Shown here one piece after another: positions 32,754-41,657 of a stretch of DNA of 64,000 nt. A program made the position numbers and the translations under genes. This DNA comes from an uncultured Archangium sp. (GTDB lineage Bacteria; Myxococcota; Myxococcia; Myxococcales; Myxococcaceae). The notes beneath the pieces were generated by a model. It did no database searches, had not been told where the DNA came from, and worked only from the letters and a program-made list of their open reading frames with translations. Every line of letters begins with the position of its first letter. Positions within the stretch are counted from its first letter, which is position 1. The stretch spans positions 1-64,000 of the forward strand of contig CAIVGN010000017.1 in the NCBI GenBank assembly GCA_903905455.1, given 5' to 3'.

Positions 32754-33521
32754 ATGCTGTCTCTTCTGCTGGCCGTGACGCTCGCCGCCGCAAGCCCGAA
32801 GGTGGCGAGCCCCGAGTGGAACGTGGTCGACGTGAAGCCAGAGCTCGCCCGCTTCTACGCAGACAACCTCGCCCAGGCGTTGCGCCAGGCGGGCCTCGAG
32901 GTGATGACCGCGCAGGACATCTCGACGCTCTTGAGCGCCGAGCGGCAACGGCAGCTCACGGGGTGCGCCGCAGAAAAGAGCTGCCTCGCGGAACTGGCCA
33001 ACGCCCTGGGCTGCGACGCCACGCTGACGGTGAGCCTCGCGCGCCTCGACGGTGGGTTTCGGGGGTTGCTCAAGGTGCTCAGCAGCCGCGACGGGCACGT
33101 CCTCTCGGCGGTGAAGGTCGACGCGCGCTCCGAGCGCGAGTTGCTCGACGCGCTCGACCGCGCTGCCCCCGAGCTGGCGCGGCCGCTGTTGGCCCCGCGG
33201 CGCGGCTCCGAACCGGCTCCTTCGGCGCGGCGCGGGTGGTGGTTGCCCTCGCTGCTGGGCGTGGCCGGCCTGGGCGGGGGCGCCGCGATGTTCGTGCTCG
33301 CGGGTACCCGCTACGGTCAGTTGGTCGACGCAACGTCGCTGGGGGACGCGCGGCTGGTGTCGGGCCAGGGGCTCACCTTTCAGACCGCGGCGTGGGTGTC
33401 GACCTCGGTGGGCGCCGCGGCGCTGCTGGCGGGCCTGGGGCTGCTGGTGTTCGGCGAGCCCGAGGCGCCGGTGGCGGTCTCCTTGACGGGCAACGGCGTC
33501 GTCTTCTCAGGAGCGTGGTGA
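32754..33521 (+). CDS. secreted/membrane protein with CsgG/TolB-N-like domain
   Basis: About 255 residues. A signal peptide (MLSLLLAVTLAAASP) precedes a domain with LARFYADNLAQALRQAGLEVMTAQDISTLL and ATLTVSLARLDGGFRGLLKV, which looks like the TolB N-terminal/CsgG-like nucleotide-independent fold common in myxobacteria. Two hydrophobic segments follow near the C-terminus (LLGVAGLGGGAAMFVLAG, VGAAALLAGLGLLVF). Its stop is directly followed by the GTG of a lipoprotein gene (zero gap), so the two are likely co-expressed. No function is assigned. Confidence 0.75.
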   Translation: MLSLLLAVTLAAASPKVASPEWNVVDVKPELARFYADNLAQALRQAGLEVMTAQDISTLLSAERQRQLTGCAAEKSCLAELANALGCDATLTVSLARLDGGFRGLLKVLSSRDGHVLSAVKVDARSERELLDALDRAAPELARPLLAPRRGSEPAPSARRGWWLPSLLGVAGLGGGAAMFVLAGTRYGQLVDATSLGDARLVSGQGLTFQTAAWVSTSVGAAALLAGLGLLVFGEPEAPVAVSLTGNGVVFSGAW

Positions 33522-34328
33522 GTGCGTCGACTGCTCGTGGTGATCGCGGTGGGGCTCGCGGGGTGCTGGCCGTTTCAACAGACGCTCGACGAGCGGTGCG
33601 ATGCGGGGCTGCTCGAGGGGTGTGAGCGCGCAGACGGAGGCGCCTCCGCGCCCGACGCGGGCTCCGCCGAGTCAGACGCGGGTGGTGCCGAGCGTGACGC
33701 GGGGCTCGATGCGCCTGACGCGGGCCGCGATGCAGGGCTCCCGGGCGACGCGGGGTCGCGGCGCGTGGTGGTCATGGTCTCGGGCGACGAAGACGACGGG
33801 CTGTGGGTGGTGCACTCGGACGGCGGCACCGAGGAGCGGCTGAGCTACGCGGTCGCCAACAGCGACCCCTACGGGACGATCAGCTCGGACTCCGAGAAGG
33901 CGCGCATGGGCTTTCGCTTCAGCCTCGACGTCCCGCGGGGAGCGAAGATCGACGCCGCGGCGCTGACCATCGAGCGCAAGTACCTGTCGGACAACTCGCT
34001 GGGCGGCGAGGCGATCTCCGTCGATGCCTGGGCCACCGGTGACGTGCCCGCGTTCGACGCCACCCACCGCCACGGCCCCGAGGCGCACGGCAGCCCCCTC
34101 TTCGGGGCGCCCGTGACCGGTTGGCTGATCAACGTCGTCGAGGTCACGATGGTGAGCCAGGACCTGCGCGCCCTGGTGCAGGCCGTCGTCGACCGCGGTG
34201 ACTGGGCGCCCGGAAAGCACATCGGCTTCGTGGCCACGGCCGCGTTCACCGGGCCGCGGTACCTGCAGATCCTCGACGTGAAGGCGGCGCAAGGGGGCCT
34301 GGCGGAGCTGAGGGTCGACTACCACTGA
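33522..34328 (+). CDS. Asp-Ala-Gly-rich lipoprotein
   Basis: A 268-residue lipoprotein: signal peptide with lipobox LLVVIAVGLAGC, then a low-complexity linker of DAG units (APDAG, ESDAGG, APDAGRDAG) at residues 40-80. The C-terminal domain (MGFRFSLDVPRGAKIDAAALTIERK, then YLQILDVKAAQGGLAELRVDY) resembles DNRLRE-type beta-sandwich modules of surface proteins. The linker is the usual spacer of myxobacterial outer-membrane lipoproteins. It starts with GTG immediately after the upstream stop and is probably co-transcribed. Confidence 0.8.
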   Translation: MRRLLVVIAVGLAGCWPFQQTLDERCDAGLLEGCERADGGASAPDAGSAESDAGGAERDAGLDAPDAGRDAGLPGDAGSRRVVVMVSGDEDDGLWVVHSDGGTEERLSYAVANSDPYGTISSDSEKARMGFRFSLDVPRGAKIDAAALTIERKYLSDNSLGGEAISVDAWATGDVPAFDATHRHGPEAHGSPLFGAPVTGWLINVVEVTMVSQDLRALVQAVVDRGDWAPGKHIGFVATAAFTGPRYLQILDVKAAQGGLAELRVDYH

Positions 34329-34349
34329 GCGGTCGAGCACGATGCGCGG

Positions 34350-35762
34350 GTGATCACCCCCGCCCGTATCGTCGTGTTGTGTCTGGCCCTGGTGGGCTGC
34401 TCGCCCGCGCCCGCAGGTGACGATGCGGGCGTGCGCGGTGGCGGCAGCGGCGCGACCGGGGGCGGTTCGAGCGCGACCGGCGGCGGGGCCAACGCGGGTG
34501 GAGGCGCCGCGACCGGCGGAGGCGGTGGGGGCGGAACGACGCTCGACGCCGGGCCCATCGGCACGGGTGACGCGGGCGCGCCCTGCACCACCGCGGGCGA
34601 CTGTGCGTCGGGCGCGTGCCTCGCCTGGTTCCGCGACGCGGGCGCCGTGTGTGGCTGGCCCTGTGAAGACCAGGCGGGCTGCGCCGGCCTCGACCGCTTC
34701 TATTGCAGCCCGGCCCTCGACGGCAGCGGCGGCGTGTGCGTGCCCCAGAGCCCGGCGCACTGCCTGCCCTGCGACTTCGACATCAACTGCGGCGGCCAGT
34801 CGGACGTCTGCGTGCTCGCGCCGGGCGACACCGCGATGAGCTGCCGCGTCGACTGCTCGCTGGCGGGCGCGGCCGCCTGTCCCCCCGAGTACACCTGCAC
34901 CGAGGTGCGCTTCAACGGCGTGCCCCGCTCGTTCTGTACGCCGCCCGCGGGGAGCTGCGGCACGGCCCAGGGCGGCTCCTGCGAGCGCTTCGCCGAGCCG
35001 CAGCCGTGCTCCAGCGCCAACGACGCCGGCCTCTGCCTCGGCGCGCGGGCCTGCGTGGGTGGCCGCTTCTCCACCTGCGGCGCGCAGAGCCCTCGCTGCA
35101 AGGCGACGTGCGAGCAGGCCGATCGCCCCGACTGCACCGAGCCGCTGTGTCCCGAGGCGATCGCGGTGCCCGCGCACTGTGGCAGTTGCTCGACCGCCTG
35201 CCCGGGGGCTGGGGCCCCCAGCACCAACGTCACCTGCGCTGACGGTGGCTGCACCTTCAGCTGCCAGGGCGAGAACTACGACGTCGACAGCCGCCCCGAC
35301 TCCGGCTGCGAGCTGGCCGACGCGCCCCTGGGCAACCACGCGGTGGGCAGCGCCACCAGCCTCGGCTCGCTGCCGTGCGGAGACTCGGCTTCGGCCATCG
35401 ACCGCTCGGGGCTGCTGCCCAGCGACACCCGCGTACACGCGCTGCCGTCGATCGCCGGCTTCGCCACCGCGGAAGGCGCGGCGCCCGACTTCTTCGCGGT
35501 CAGCGCCACCGGAGGCGCGTTGTGCGTCAACGACGTCAGCCTGCAGCTCGCGGTCACCGGCGCGACGAGCCCGACCTGCTACCGGCTCACGGCCAGCACC
35601 GACAAGGGCACCTGGTCGTGCGACCCCACCGCGGCGGGCTCCTGCACCATCACCCAGGGCTCGGGCTCCTACAGCGGCGGCACCACCATCTCCCTGAGCG
35701 TGACGCGCACCTGCCCGGCGGCGGCGTCGCCCGCGAGCTACCGCGTCACTGGCCACTTCTGA
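34350..35762 (+). CDS. Cys-rich lipoprotein with Gly-rich linker
   Basis: A 470-residue surface protein. The signal ends in LVLCLALVGC-like lipobox (VVLCLALVGCSPA). A Gly/Ser/Ala spacer at residues 30-70 is followed by many Cys pairs (GDCASGACLAW, PCDFDINCGGQSD, DCSLAGAAACPPEYTC, CGSCSTACPG) typical of disulfide-stapled myxobacterial 'TIL/notch-like' modules. A beta-rich C-terminal domain (FFAVSATGGALCVNDVSLQL) follows. Start GTG 34350 gives the signal peptide. Function unknown. Confidence 0.82.
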   Translation: MITPARIVVLCLALVGCSPAPAGDDAGVRGGGSGATGGGSSATGGGANAGGGAATGGGGGGGTTLDAGPIGTGDAGAPCTTAGDCASGACLAWFRDAGAVCGWPCEDQAGCAGLDRFYCSPALDGSGGVCVPQSPAHCLPCDFDINCGGQSDVCVLAPGDTAMSCRVDCSLAGAAACPPEYTCTEVRFNGVPRSFCTPPAGSCGTAQGGSCERFAEPQPCSSANDAGLCLGARACVGGRFSTCGAQSPRCKATCEQADRPDCTEPLCPEAIAVPAHCGSCSTACPGAGAPSTNVTCADGGCTFSCQGENYDVDSRPDSGCELADAPLGNHAVGSATSLGSLPCGDSASAIDRSGLLPSDTRVHALPSIAGFATAEGAAPDFFAVSATGGALCVNDVSLQLAVTGATSPTCYRLTASTDKGTWSCDPTAAGSCTITQGSGSYSGGTTISLSVTRTCPAAASPASYRVTGHF

Positions 35763-35941
35763 GCAACGCGCCGGTCCTTCCTCACGTTGGCCCACAGCAG
35801 CCGACAGCCTGACGCCGCATGGTTTGCGCGAGGCGGAGTCTGCGGCCGCGTCGCCGGTGACGTCCCAGAAATTTCACAACATCCGAGAGTTTCCAGCCGA
35901 CAAGCTGCGACACGTCGGCTTCGTTGATCAGGGAGTACGCA

Positions 35942-38900
35942 TTGGTCTCAATCTCGTCTGGTGGCGTTGAGGAGTCTGGGTCGGTCGTTGATGCGGGCGA
36001 GGCCGAGCGCGCGGCAGAAGCGGCGAGGCAGGCAGAAGCGGCACGGCAGGCCGAGGCCGCCCGCCAGGCCGCCGAAGCAGCGAAGGCCGCCGAGGCCGCG
36101 AAGCTCAAGGCGATGGCCGGCGTCGACGGCAACTCGTCGTTCGACAAGGCCGCGGCGACCACCACCGGGGCGGCCGTGGGTGACGACGCGCCTCCGCCGC
36201 AGCCGCGTATGACCGAGGTGTTGCCCCTCGAGGGCGGCCCGCGGTTGACGCCCACCGAGCTCACCTCGCTGCAGGCGAAGGTCGACACCATCGTCGCCGT
36301 CGTCGCCCCTGCGGAGCAGGCGAAGGTGCGCGAGTTCCTCGAGACCAGGGCCGACGTCGCCTCGGTCAACCACGCCTTCGAGCAGGTGCTGGCCGCGGCG
36401 CAGCAGCCGGGCGCCAAGACCCTCCCGCTCAAGCTCGAGAGCCCCACCTTCGACCAGGAAACGGGCGGCGGCGACGGCGGCGGGTGGATGCAGCCGGTCC
36501 CCCTCGCGTCGCTCGACGTCTCGGCGAAGTTCGAGGTGGGCACCGACTTCAAGGTCGACGGCAAGGCGCTGCCCTGTGACCAGGAGCTCTCGGCCGGCCA
36601 GCACGTGGCGCACCTCTCGGAAGCCAGCAAGCGCGACGCCCTGCGCCAGGTGGGCGTGCCCGAGTCATGGCTCAACGGTGCGTCCGGGGCCGAGGTGCAG
36701 CAGGCGCTCTCCCAGGTCGAGGTCGCCCGCGCGAAGCCCGGCCACCAGGAGCTCGACCTCACCCGGCTGACCCGCACCGTCGAGACCCGCTCCGAAGAGG
36801 ACAAGACCGTCTCGTGGGGCGGCGACAACGGCCCTTCGATGAAGCTGGTGCGCGAGGTGAAGACCGAGGCCGTCTCGGCGCACCTCTCGCTCGACGTGGG
36901 GAAGCAAGGCGAGGTCAACGGCCAGGTCTCGAAGGTCGACACCGCGCTCGCCGCGCTGGTCAAGCGCGAGACCGCCGAGTGGCCCAACGGCAAGCCCGAG
37001 AGCTTCATCAAGACGAAGTGCACCCCCACCGCGACCCCGTCCTCGCTGGCCGAGGGCACCACGCGGCAGGGGAAGATCGACACCATCGCCGCGGTGCTCC
37101 CCGAGAGCACCCGGGCCGAGTTCAAGAAGCTCGTCGCCGATGGCGGCTCGACGGCGGCCGACCCGAAGAACCCGTCGTGGAACCAGTCGCAGGAGCGCGT
37201 GCTGTCGGGCGGCATCTCCGACGCGCAGCTCGACCAGGCCTTCGCCACCGTGCTCGCCGCCCGCGACACCCCGGGCAAGAAGAGCCTCGAGCTCGAGCTC
37301 ACGCCGTACCACGACGTCGAGCGCACCGAGTGGGGCGGGGGGGATTCGGGCAACACCACCAGCGTCAGCAAGGTCGATGGCGCGAAGGTGAAGTTCACGG
37401 CGCAGCTCGAGGTGGGCGCCGACGGCTCGGTGAACGGCAAGCCGCTGCCGGCCGATCTCCACGCCCGCCTCTCGACCGAGCTGTCGAAGGTGCCCGGCGA
37501 CTTCAAGGAGCAGACGCTCAAGGAAGCGGGGCTCTCGGAAGACTGGCTGCGCAACGCCACCCCGCTCGACAAGGACTACGCGCTCGCCAAGCTGCGCGAG
37601 GCCACGATGTCGCCGGGCGTCAAGGAGCTCGACCTCGGCTTCTCGCACACCGACCAGGTGTACACGGGCGACGGCGACTCGCGCACCGAGACCCGCACCA
37701 TCGAGGGCAAGCTCAAGCTCGACGTCACCGCCGACGGCAAGGTCAACGGCAAGCAGCTGACCATCGAGACCGCGCTGGCGACGACGCTGGTGATGGACAA
37801 GCTGCCGATGGCCGAGAAGCGCGCGATGCTGGCGAGCCTCGGCTTCGACGCCGAAGCGCAGCGCAACGTGAGCGCCGCCCAGGGCACCGACGTCCTCACC
37901 CGCGCCGCCATGGCCACCCAGACCCCGGGCGAGCACAGCCTCGAGGTCTACGTCGGGGGAGACAAGTACCAGCTGGGCCTGAAAGTCGGCGAGAACGGCA
38001 AGCTCGAGGGCGCCGGCGCGGCGAAGATTCCCCCGCCCCCCGAGAAGAGCTGGTGGCAGACGGCGCTGAGCGTGGTGCTCACCGTGGCCAGCTTCGCCTT
38101 CCCGGCCATCGCGCCCATCGCCAACACCATCAACGGCGTGCTCAGCGTCGCCAACGGCATCAAGAACCACAACATCCTCGGGGTCATCGGCGGCGCGCTC
38201 GGCGTCGCGGGGAACCTCGCCAACTTCGCGGGCGCCGCGGAGCTGGGGACCACGCTGGGCAACGTGGCCCGGGTGGTCAACACCACCAACGGCCTGGTGA
38301 GCGCGGTGAAGAGCGGCGACATCGCGGGGCTGATCAGCTCCGCGGTCTCCACGGCCAGCGCGGTGGGCACGCTCGCCGGCTCGCCCATCAGCAGCAACCT
38401 CGAGGCCATCGGCCAGTTCGCGCGCGGCGCGGGCGGCGTCATCAGCGCGGTCAATTCGCGCGACCTGAGCGGGCTGATCAGCTCGGCCACCACCGCCGCC
38501 GACGCCGTGGGCACGCTCGCGGGCACGCCCCTGAGCGATTCCCTCAAGGACACCTTGGGCACGGTGAGCACCGTGGTGGGCATCGGCCAGTCGCTCGCTT
38601 CGGGCGACTACGGGTCGGCGATCAGCGACATCGCGGGCATGGTCAGCGATCACTTCAAGGCCAACGCCGGCGCCGAGACCGCGGCGACCACCGAGGCCGC
38701 GACGGCCGACGGGACGGACGCCACGGAGTCGACCGACGCCGCGGATTCGACGGACGCGACTGAGGCCACCGAGCCGACGACCGTGCCGGCCACCGAGGGC
38801 ACCTCGCCCCTCGAGGTCGGGCCGCCCACGCCGCAGGCGGAGCTGACGCCCGTGCGCCCCCCGGTCACCGTGGTCGCCGGCGACAACATCAGCCGCATCG

Positions 38901-39658
38901 CCGCCAGGCAGCTGGGTGACGTGAGCCGCGCGCCGGAGATCTACCAGTGGAACCTCGACAAGATCGGCGGGGACCCCAACCTGATCAAGCCGGGCATGGA
39001 GCTGGAGATGCCGCCCGACAGCTTCCGCATGGACTCGCAGCAGCGCGCGGCGTTCTACGCCAGCGCCCACATTCCGGCCGCCGCGCCGAAGCCGCTGCCC
39101 GCGACCCCCGCCGCCGACGCCAGCAGCCAGGTGCAGGTCAACCAGCCTCTCGTCGCCCAGGCCACGCAGCAGCTCGGCCAGCTCACCACCCAGCTCGCGG
39201 CCGCGAAGACCCCTGAAGAGACCAACATCCTCAACAACATGGTCAAGTCGGCCAAGCTCAAGCTCGAGCTGGGCCTCGGGACCAAGAAGATCGAACTCTC
39301 GGTGAACCCCGCGGCGTGGTTCGAGGGCACCGGCGTCGATCTCCTCAAGGGCTGGGAGCTGTCGACCTCGCCGCAGGCCGCGAAGTCCATCGAGGGCCGC
39401 ATCGGCCCGGCGAAGATCAAGCTCGAGGGCGGCTACTCCTTCAACTCCAAGGGCGAGTTCCAGATCGAAGGCAAGGTGGAGACGGCCGCCGGCCCGGTGA
39501 AGGTGTCCACCAAGGCCAGCTACAACCAGAAGGGCGAGCTGGAGTGGACGCCGGTCAGCGTGTCCGAGAGCGGCTCGTTGTGGGGCGCCGGGGCCAAGGT
39601 GTTCGGCATCGGAGTTTCGGTCGGTGTCTCGACCAGCATGGGTAAGGTAGGGGGCTGA
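35942..39658 (+). CDS. large LysM-containing repeat protein
   Basis: About 1,238 residues. The N-terminus has an Ala/Glu-rich coiled stretch (AERAAEAARQAEAARQAE). Residues ~100-700 contain several related units, each with a KVDGKALP/KVNGKQLT-type 'beta plus K/G' segment and a helical 'PxxxRxxLxxxGxxxxW' half. A hydrophobic glycine-rich stretch (SVVLTVASFAFPAIAPIA, ANFAGAAELGTTLGNVA) follows, then a LysM domain (TVVAGDNISRIAARQLGD, YQWNLDKIGGDPNLIKPGM) and a C-terminal beta domain. TTG 35942 is chosen because AGGGAG lies six bases before it; TTG 35924 is possible. No signal peptide. A gene for a helical partner follows 2 bases later. Confidence 0.82.
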   Translation: MVSISSGGVEESGSVVDAGEAERAAEAARQAEAARQAEAARQAAEAAKAAEAAKLKAMAGVDGNSSFDKAAATTTGAAVGDDAPPPQPRMTEVLPLEGGPRLTPTELTSLQAKVDTIVAVVAPAEQAKVREFLETRADVASVNHAFEQVLAAAQQPGAKTLPLKLESPTFDQETGGGDGGGWMQPVPLASLDVSAKFEVGTDFKVDGKALPCDQELSAGQHVAHLSEASKRDALRQVGVPESWLNGASGAEVQQALSQVEVARAKPGHQELDLTRLTRTVETRSEEDKTVSWGGDNGPSMKLVREVKTEAVSAHLSLDVGKQGEVNGQVSKVDTALAALVKRETAEWPNGKPESFIKTKCTPTATPSSLAEGTTRQGKIDTIAAVLPESTRAEFKKLVADGGSTAADPKNPSWNQSQERVLSGGISDAQLDQAFATVLAARDTPGKKSLELELTPYHDVERTEWGGGDSGNTTSVSKVDGAKVKFTAQLEVGADGSVNGKPLPADLHARLSTELSKVPGDFKEQTLKEAGLSEDWLRNATPLDKDYALAKLREATMSPGVKELDLGFSHTDQVYTGDGDSRTETRTIEGKLKLDVTADGKVNGKQLTIETALATTLVMDKLPMAEKRAMLASLGFDAEAQRNVSAAQGTDVLTRAAMATQTPGEHSLEVYVGGDKYQLGLKVGENGKLEGAGAAKIPPPPEKSWWQTALSVVLTVASFAFPAIAPIANTINGVLSVANGIKNHNILGVIGGALGVAGNLANFAGAAELGTTLGNVARVVNTTNGLVSAVKSGDIAGLISSAVSTASAVGTLAGSPISSNLEAIGQFARGAGGVISAVNSRDLSGLISSATTAADAVGTLAGTPLSDSLKDTLGTVSTVVGIGQSLASGDYGSAISDIAGMVSDHFKANAGAETAATTEAATADGTDATESTDAADSTDATEATEPTTVPATEGTSPLEVGPPTPQAELTPVRPPVTVVAGDNISRIAARQLGDVSRAPEIYQWNLDKIGGDPNLIKPGMELEMPPDSFRMDSQQRAAFYASAHIPAAAPKPLPATPAADASSQVQVNQPLVAQATQQLGQLTTQLAAAKTPEETNILNNMVKSAKLKLELGLGTKKIELSVNPAAWFEGTGVDLLKGWELSTSPQAAKSIEGRIGPAKIKLEGGYSFNSKGEFQIEGKVETAAGPVKVSTKASYNQKGELEWTPVSVSESGSLWGAGAKVFGIGVSVGVSTSMGKVGG

Positions 39659-39660
39659 AC

Positions 39661-40314
39661 ATGGCGACGCAGACGACGATGACCAAGCCGATCGCAGATC
39701 TCGAGAAGCTCCTCGCGGAGAGCGGCGCGCAGATGCAGGCCGCCGCCCCCGAGCAGCATGCGCGCGTGAAGCGCCTGGTGGTGGGCCTCAAGAAGGCCGA
39801 CCCCAAGAAGCTGCCGCAGGAGCTGCAGCGCGACCTGATGGAGCTCTACCGCTGGCAGCTCGAGACGCAGAAGCAGGGCTACCTCGCGCAGCTCGAGACG
39901 CTCAAGAGCGCGCTGAAGACCGGCGACCCGCTGGCGAAGCAGGCCGACGAGGCGCTGCGCAAGGTGGTCGAGGTGCTGGAGCTGGGCATCAGCGGCGCGG
40001 CGAGCCCCACCGACGCGGCGCAGAAGAAGCTCGAGAAGGTCGCGGCCCAGGCCCGCGAGGCGATGCTGGTGCTCGACAAGGCCTACGCCAAGCGCCTCTC
40101 TTCCGCGGCCATGCGCCCGGTGCCCGGCGGGGCCATCGTCTCGCCCGGCGGTGTGGCCCTCAAGGCCGTGGCGCCGCCGAAGAAGGTGCCCGACGCACCG
40201 CTGCAGGCGTTCCGTCTCCTGCCCGGCACGGTGAAGGCCAGCGCGCCGCGGCCCTCGAAGACCACCGCCGCCCCGCCGCCGGCCAGCAAGCCCGGCCCGG
40301 CGAAGAAGAAGTAG
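39661..40314 (+). CDS. helical protein, partner of the LysM protein
   Basis: A 217-residue, mostly helical protein. Residues 1-145 form amphipathic helices rich in Leu, Lys and Glu (ADLEKLLAESGAQMQAAAPEQ, QAREAMLVLDKAYAKRL), likely a coiled coil; the last 55 residues are Pro/Ala/Lys-rich and disordered (PRPSKTTAAPPPASKPGPAKKK). No signal peptide. It begins two bases after the LysM protein's stop, so the two are almost certainly made together. I recognise no family; structural or scaffold protein is the best guess. A possible terminator lies downstream. Confidence 0.75.
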   Translation: MATQTTMTKPIADLEKLLAESGAQMQAAAPEQHARVKRLVVGLKKADPKKLPQELQRDLMELYRWQLETQKQGYLAQLETLKSALKTGDPLAKQADEALRKVVEVLELGISGAASPTDAAQKKLEKVAAQAREAMLVLDKAYAKRLSSAAMRPVPGGAIVSPGGVALKAVAPPKKVPDAPLQAFRLLPGTVKASAPRPSKTTAAPPPASKPGPAKKK

Positions 40315-40334
40315 TCGTCGGCCGTCGTCGCGCG

Positions 40335-40352
40335 GGGGCCGCGTGCCCCTTT
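40335..40352. terminator. possible bidirectional terminator
   Basis: GGGGC CGCGT GCCCC followed by TTT: a five-base-pair GC stem with a five-base loop between the convergent stops at 40314 and 40351. It overlaps the stop of the minus-strand gene. The stem is short, so support is weak. Confidence 0.35.
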
Positions 40353-40791
40353 ACGCGGTGTGCTTCTCGATCACCTTGCCCAGCCGCGGCACGGCCTGCT
40401 CGACGTTCTTCTTCGCGGTACCGCGCAGGCGCTCGTAGGTGCCCTTCACCACGCCCGAGGTCGAGCGCTGCGCCTTGCCGTCGGTGATCGACAGCAGGGC
40501 GTCGGCGACGCGGCCGGCGTTGGCGTTGAAGTGGCTGGTGACCGGCACGGCCTTGGTCTTCGCCTCCTGGAAGAGGGGGTCGAGGGCGGTCGCGAACTCG
40601 GGCAGCAGGTCCACCACCACGTGGCGAATGAAGCCCGGCTTGATGTTCTTCACCGCGGCGTAGCCGGCCTTGATGGCCAGGCCCGAGAGGCCGCCCTTGT
40701 CGGACACTTCCGCGTCGATGACGGTGCAGCAGTCGTCGACCACGAGGTTCTTCTTGGCGTCGCTTGCGAGGATCTCAGGGAGAGAAGACAT
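40351..40791 (-). CDS. conserved protein, DUF6918-like
   Basis: A 146-residue cytosolic protein: PEILASDAKKNLVVDDCCTVIDAEVSDKGGLSGLAIKAGY, then IRHVVVDLLPEFATALDPLFQEA and NANAGRVADALLSITDGKA. The pattern matches small conserved proteins I recall as DUF6918, of unknown role, common in actinobacteria and myxobacteria. No catalytic or membrane motif was seen. ATG 40791 gives the family's usual N-terminus. It diverges from the SDR gene with about 70 bases between the starts. Confidence 0.75.
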   Translation of the reverse strand: MSSLPEILASDAKKNLVVDDCCTVIDAEVSDKGGLSGLAIKAGYAAVKNIKPGFIRHVVVDLLPEFATALDPLFQEAKTKAVPVTSHFNANAGRVADALLSITDGKAQRSTSGVVKGTYERLRGTAKKNVEQAVPRLGKVIEKHTA

Positions 40792-40863
40792 GGCGCCCGC
40801 ATACCACCAATGCGGCGCATTTCGGTTGGACACGGCGAGGGGAGGGCGGCAGACAGAAGGTCC

Positions 40864-41649
40864 ATGAGCCCCCCCAGCGTCGCCCTCATCACCGGTGCCT
40901 CCGCCGGCCTCGGAGAGCAGTTCGCCCACCTCTTCGCCCGTGACGGGCACGACCTCGTGCTCGTGGCCCGCAACGAGGCCCGGCTCGAGGCCCTCGCCGA
41001 GCGCCTGCGCGTCCACAAGGTCAAGGCCCACGTGATGGCCGAAGACCTGAGCCGGCCGGGCGCGGCCGCACGGCTCTTCGAGCGCATCAAGAGCAAGGGC
41101 CTCGCGGTGGAGTTCCTGGTGAACAACGCGGGCTTCGGCAGCACCGGTCCGTTCCTCGATCTCCCCGTGGAGAAGGAGGTCGAGATGGTGGAGCTCAACT
41201 GCACCGCGCTGGTGGAGCTGTGCCACCGCTTCGGCCACGAGATGCGCGCGCGCAAGAGCGGCCGCATCCTGAACATCGCCAGCACCGCCGGGTTCCAGCC
41301 CGGGCCGTTCATGGCCACCTATTTCGCCAGCAAGGCCTTCGTCCTCTCGTTCTCCGAGGCCCTGGCCCACGAGCTCCAGGGCTCGGGGGTGACCGTCACC
41401 TGCCACTGCCCCGGGGCGACCGCGACCGAGTTCGCCAGGCGCGCGGGCAACGACGAGTCACGGCTCTTTCAGCGCGGCGGGGTGGCGAAGGCCGACGCCG
41501 TGGCCGCCCACGCCTACGAGGCGATGCTGCAGGGCGAGGTGGTGGCGGTGCACGGCTTCCTCAACTGGGTGGCGACCCAGTCGGTGCGACTCTCGCCGCG
41601 CGCGGTGGTGCGCAGCATCGCGGCCGCGCTCAACACCCGGCCCGAATAG
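40864..41649 (+). CDS. short-chain dehydrogenase/reductase
   Basis: A 261-residue classical SDR. The nucleotide site is ALITGASAGLGEQFA, followed by VNNAGFGSTG, the catalytic Ser in NIASTAGFQPGPFM and the YxxxK motif TYFASKAFVLSF. The GLG motif and Arg at the end of the second strand (LVARNEARLE) favour NADP(H). The family reduces or oxidises steroid, lipid or sugar alcohols/ketones; here the substrate is unknown. ATG 40864 is the start. It converges with the FkbM methyltransferase gene. Confidence 0.9.
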   Translation: MSPPSVALITGASAGLGEQFAHLFARDGHDLVLVARNEARLEALAERLRVHKVKAHVMAEDLSRPGAAARLFERIKSKGLAVEFLVNNAGFGSTGPFLDLPVEKEVEMVELNCTALVELCHRFGHEMRARKSGRILNIASTAGFQPGPFMATYFASKAFVLSFSEALAHELQGSGVTVTCHCPGATATEFARRAGNDESRLFQRGGVAKADAVAAHAYEAMLQGEVVAVHGFLNWVATQSVRLSPRAVVRSIAAALNTRPE

Positions 41650-41657
41650 CCGGCGCC

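Noticed and set aside
33640-33760. Asp-Ala-Gly repeats as a possible collagen-like or toxin repeat
   Set aside because: Such linkers recur in several lipoproteins of this window and are the usual spacer of myxobacterial surface lipoproteins.
36665-39070. Long minus-strand frame opposite the LysM protein
   Set aside because: Arg/Gly/Val-rich antisense translation without domain signals; the plus strand has repeats and a LysM domain.
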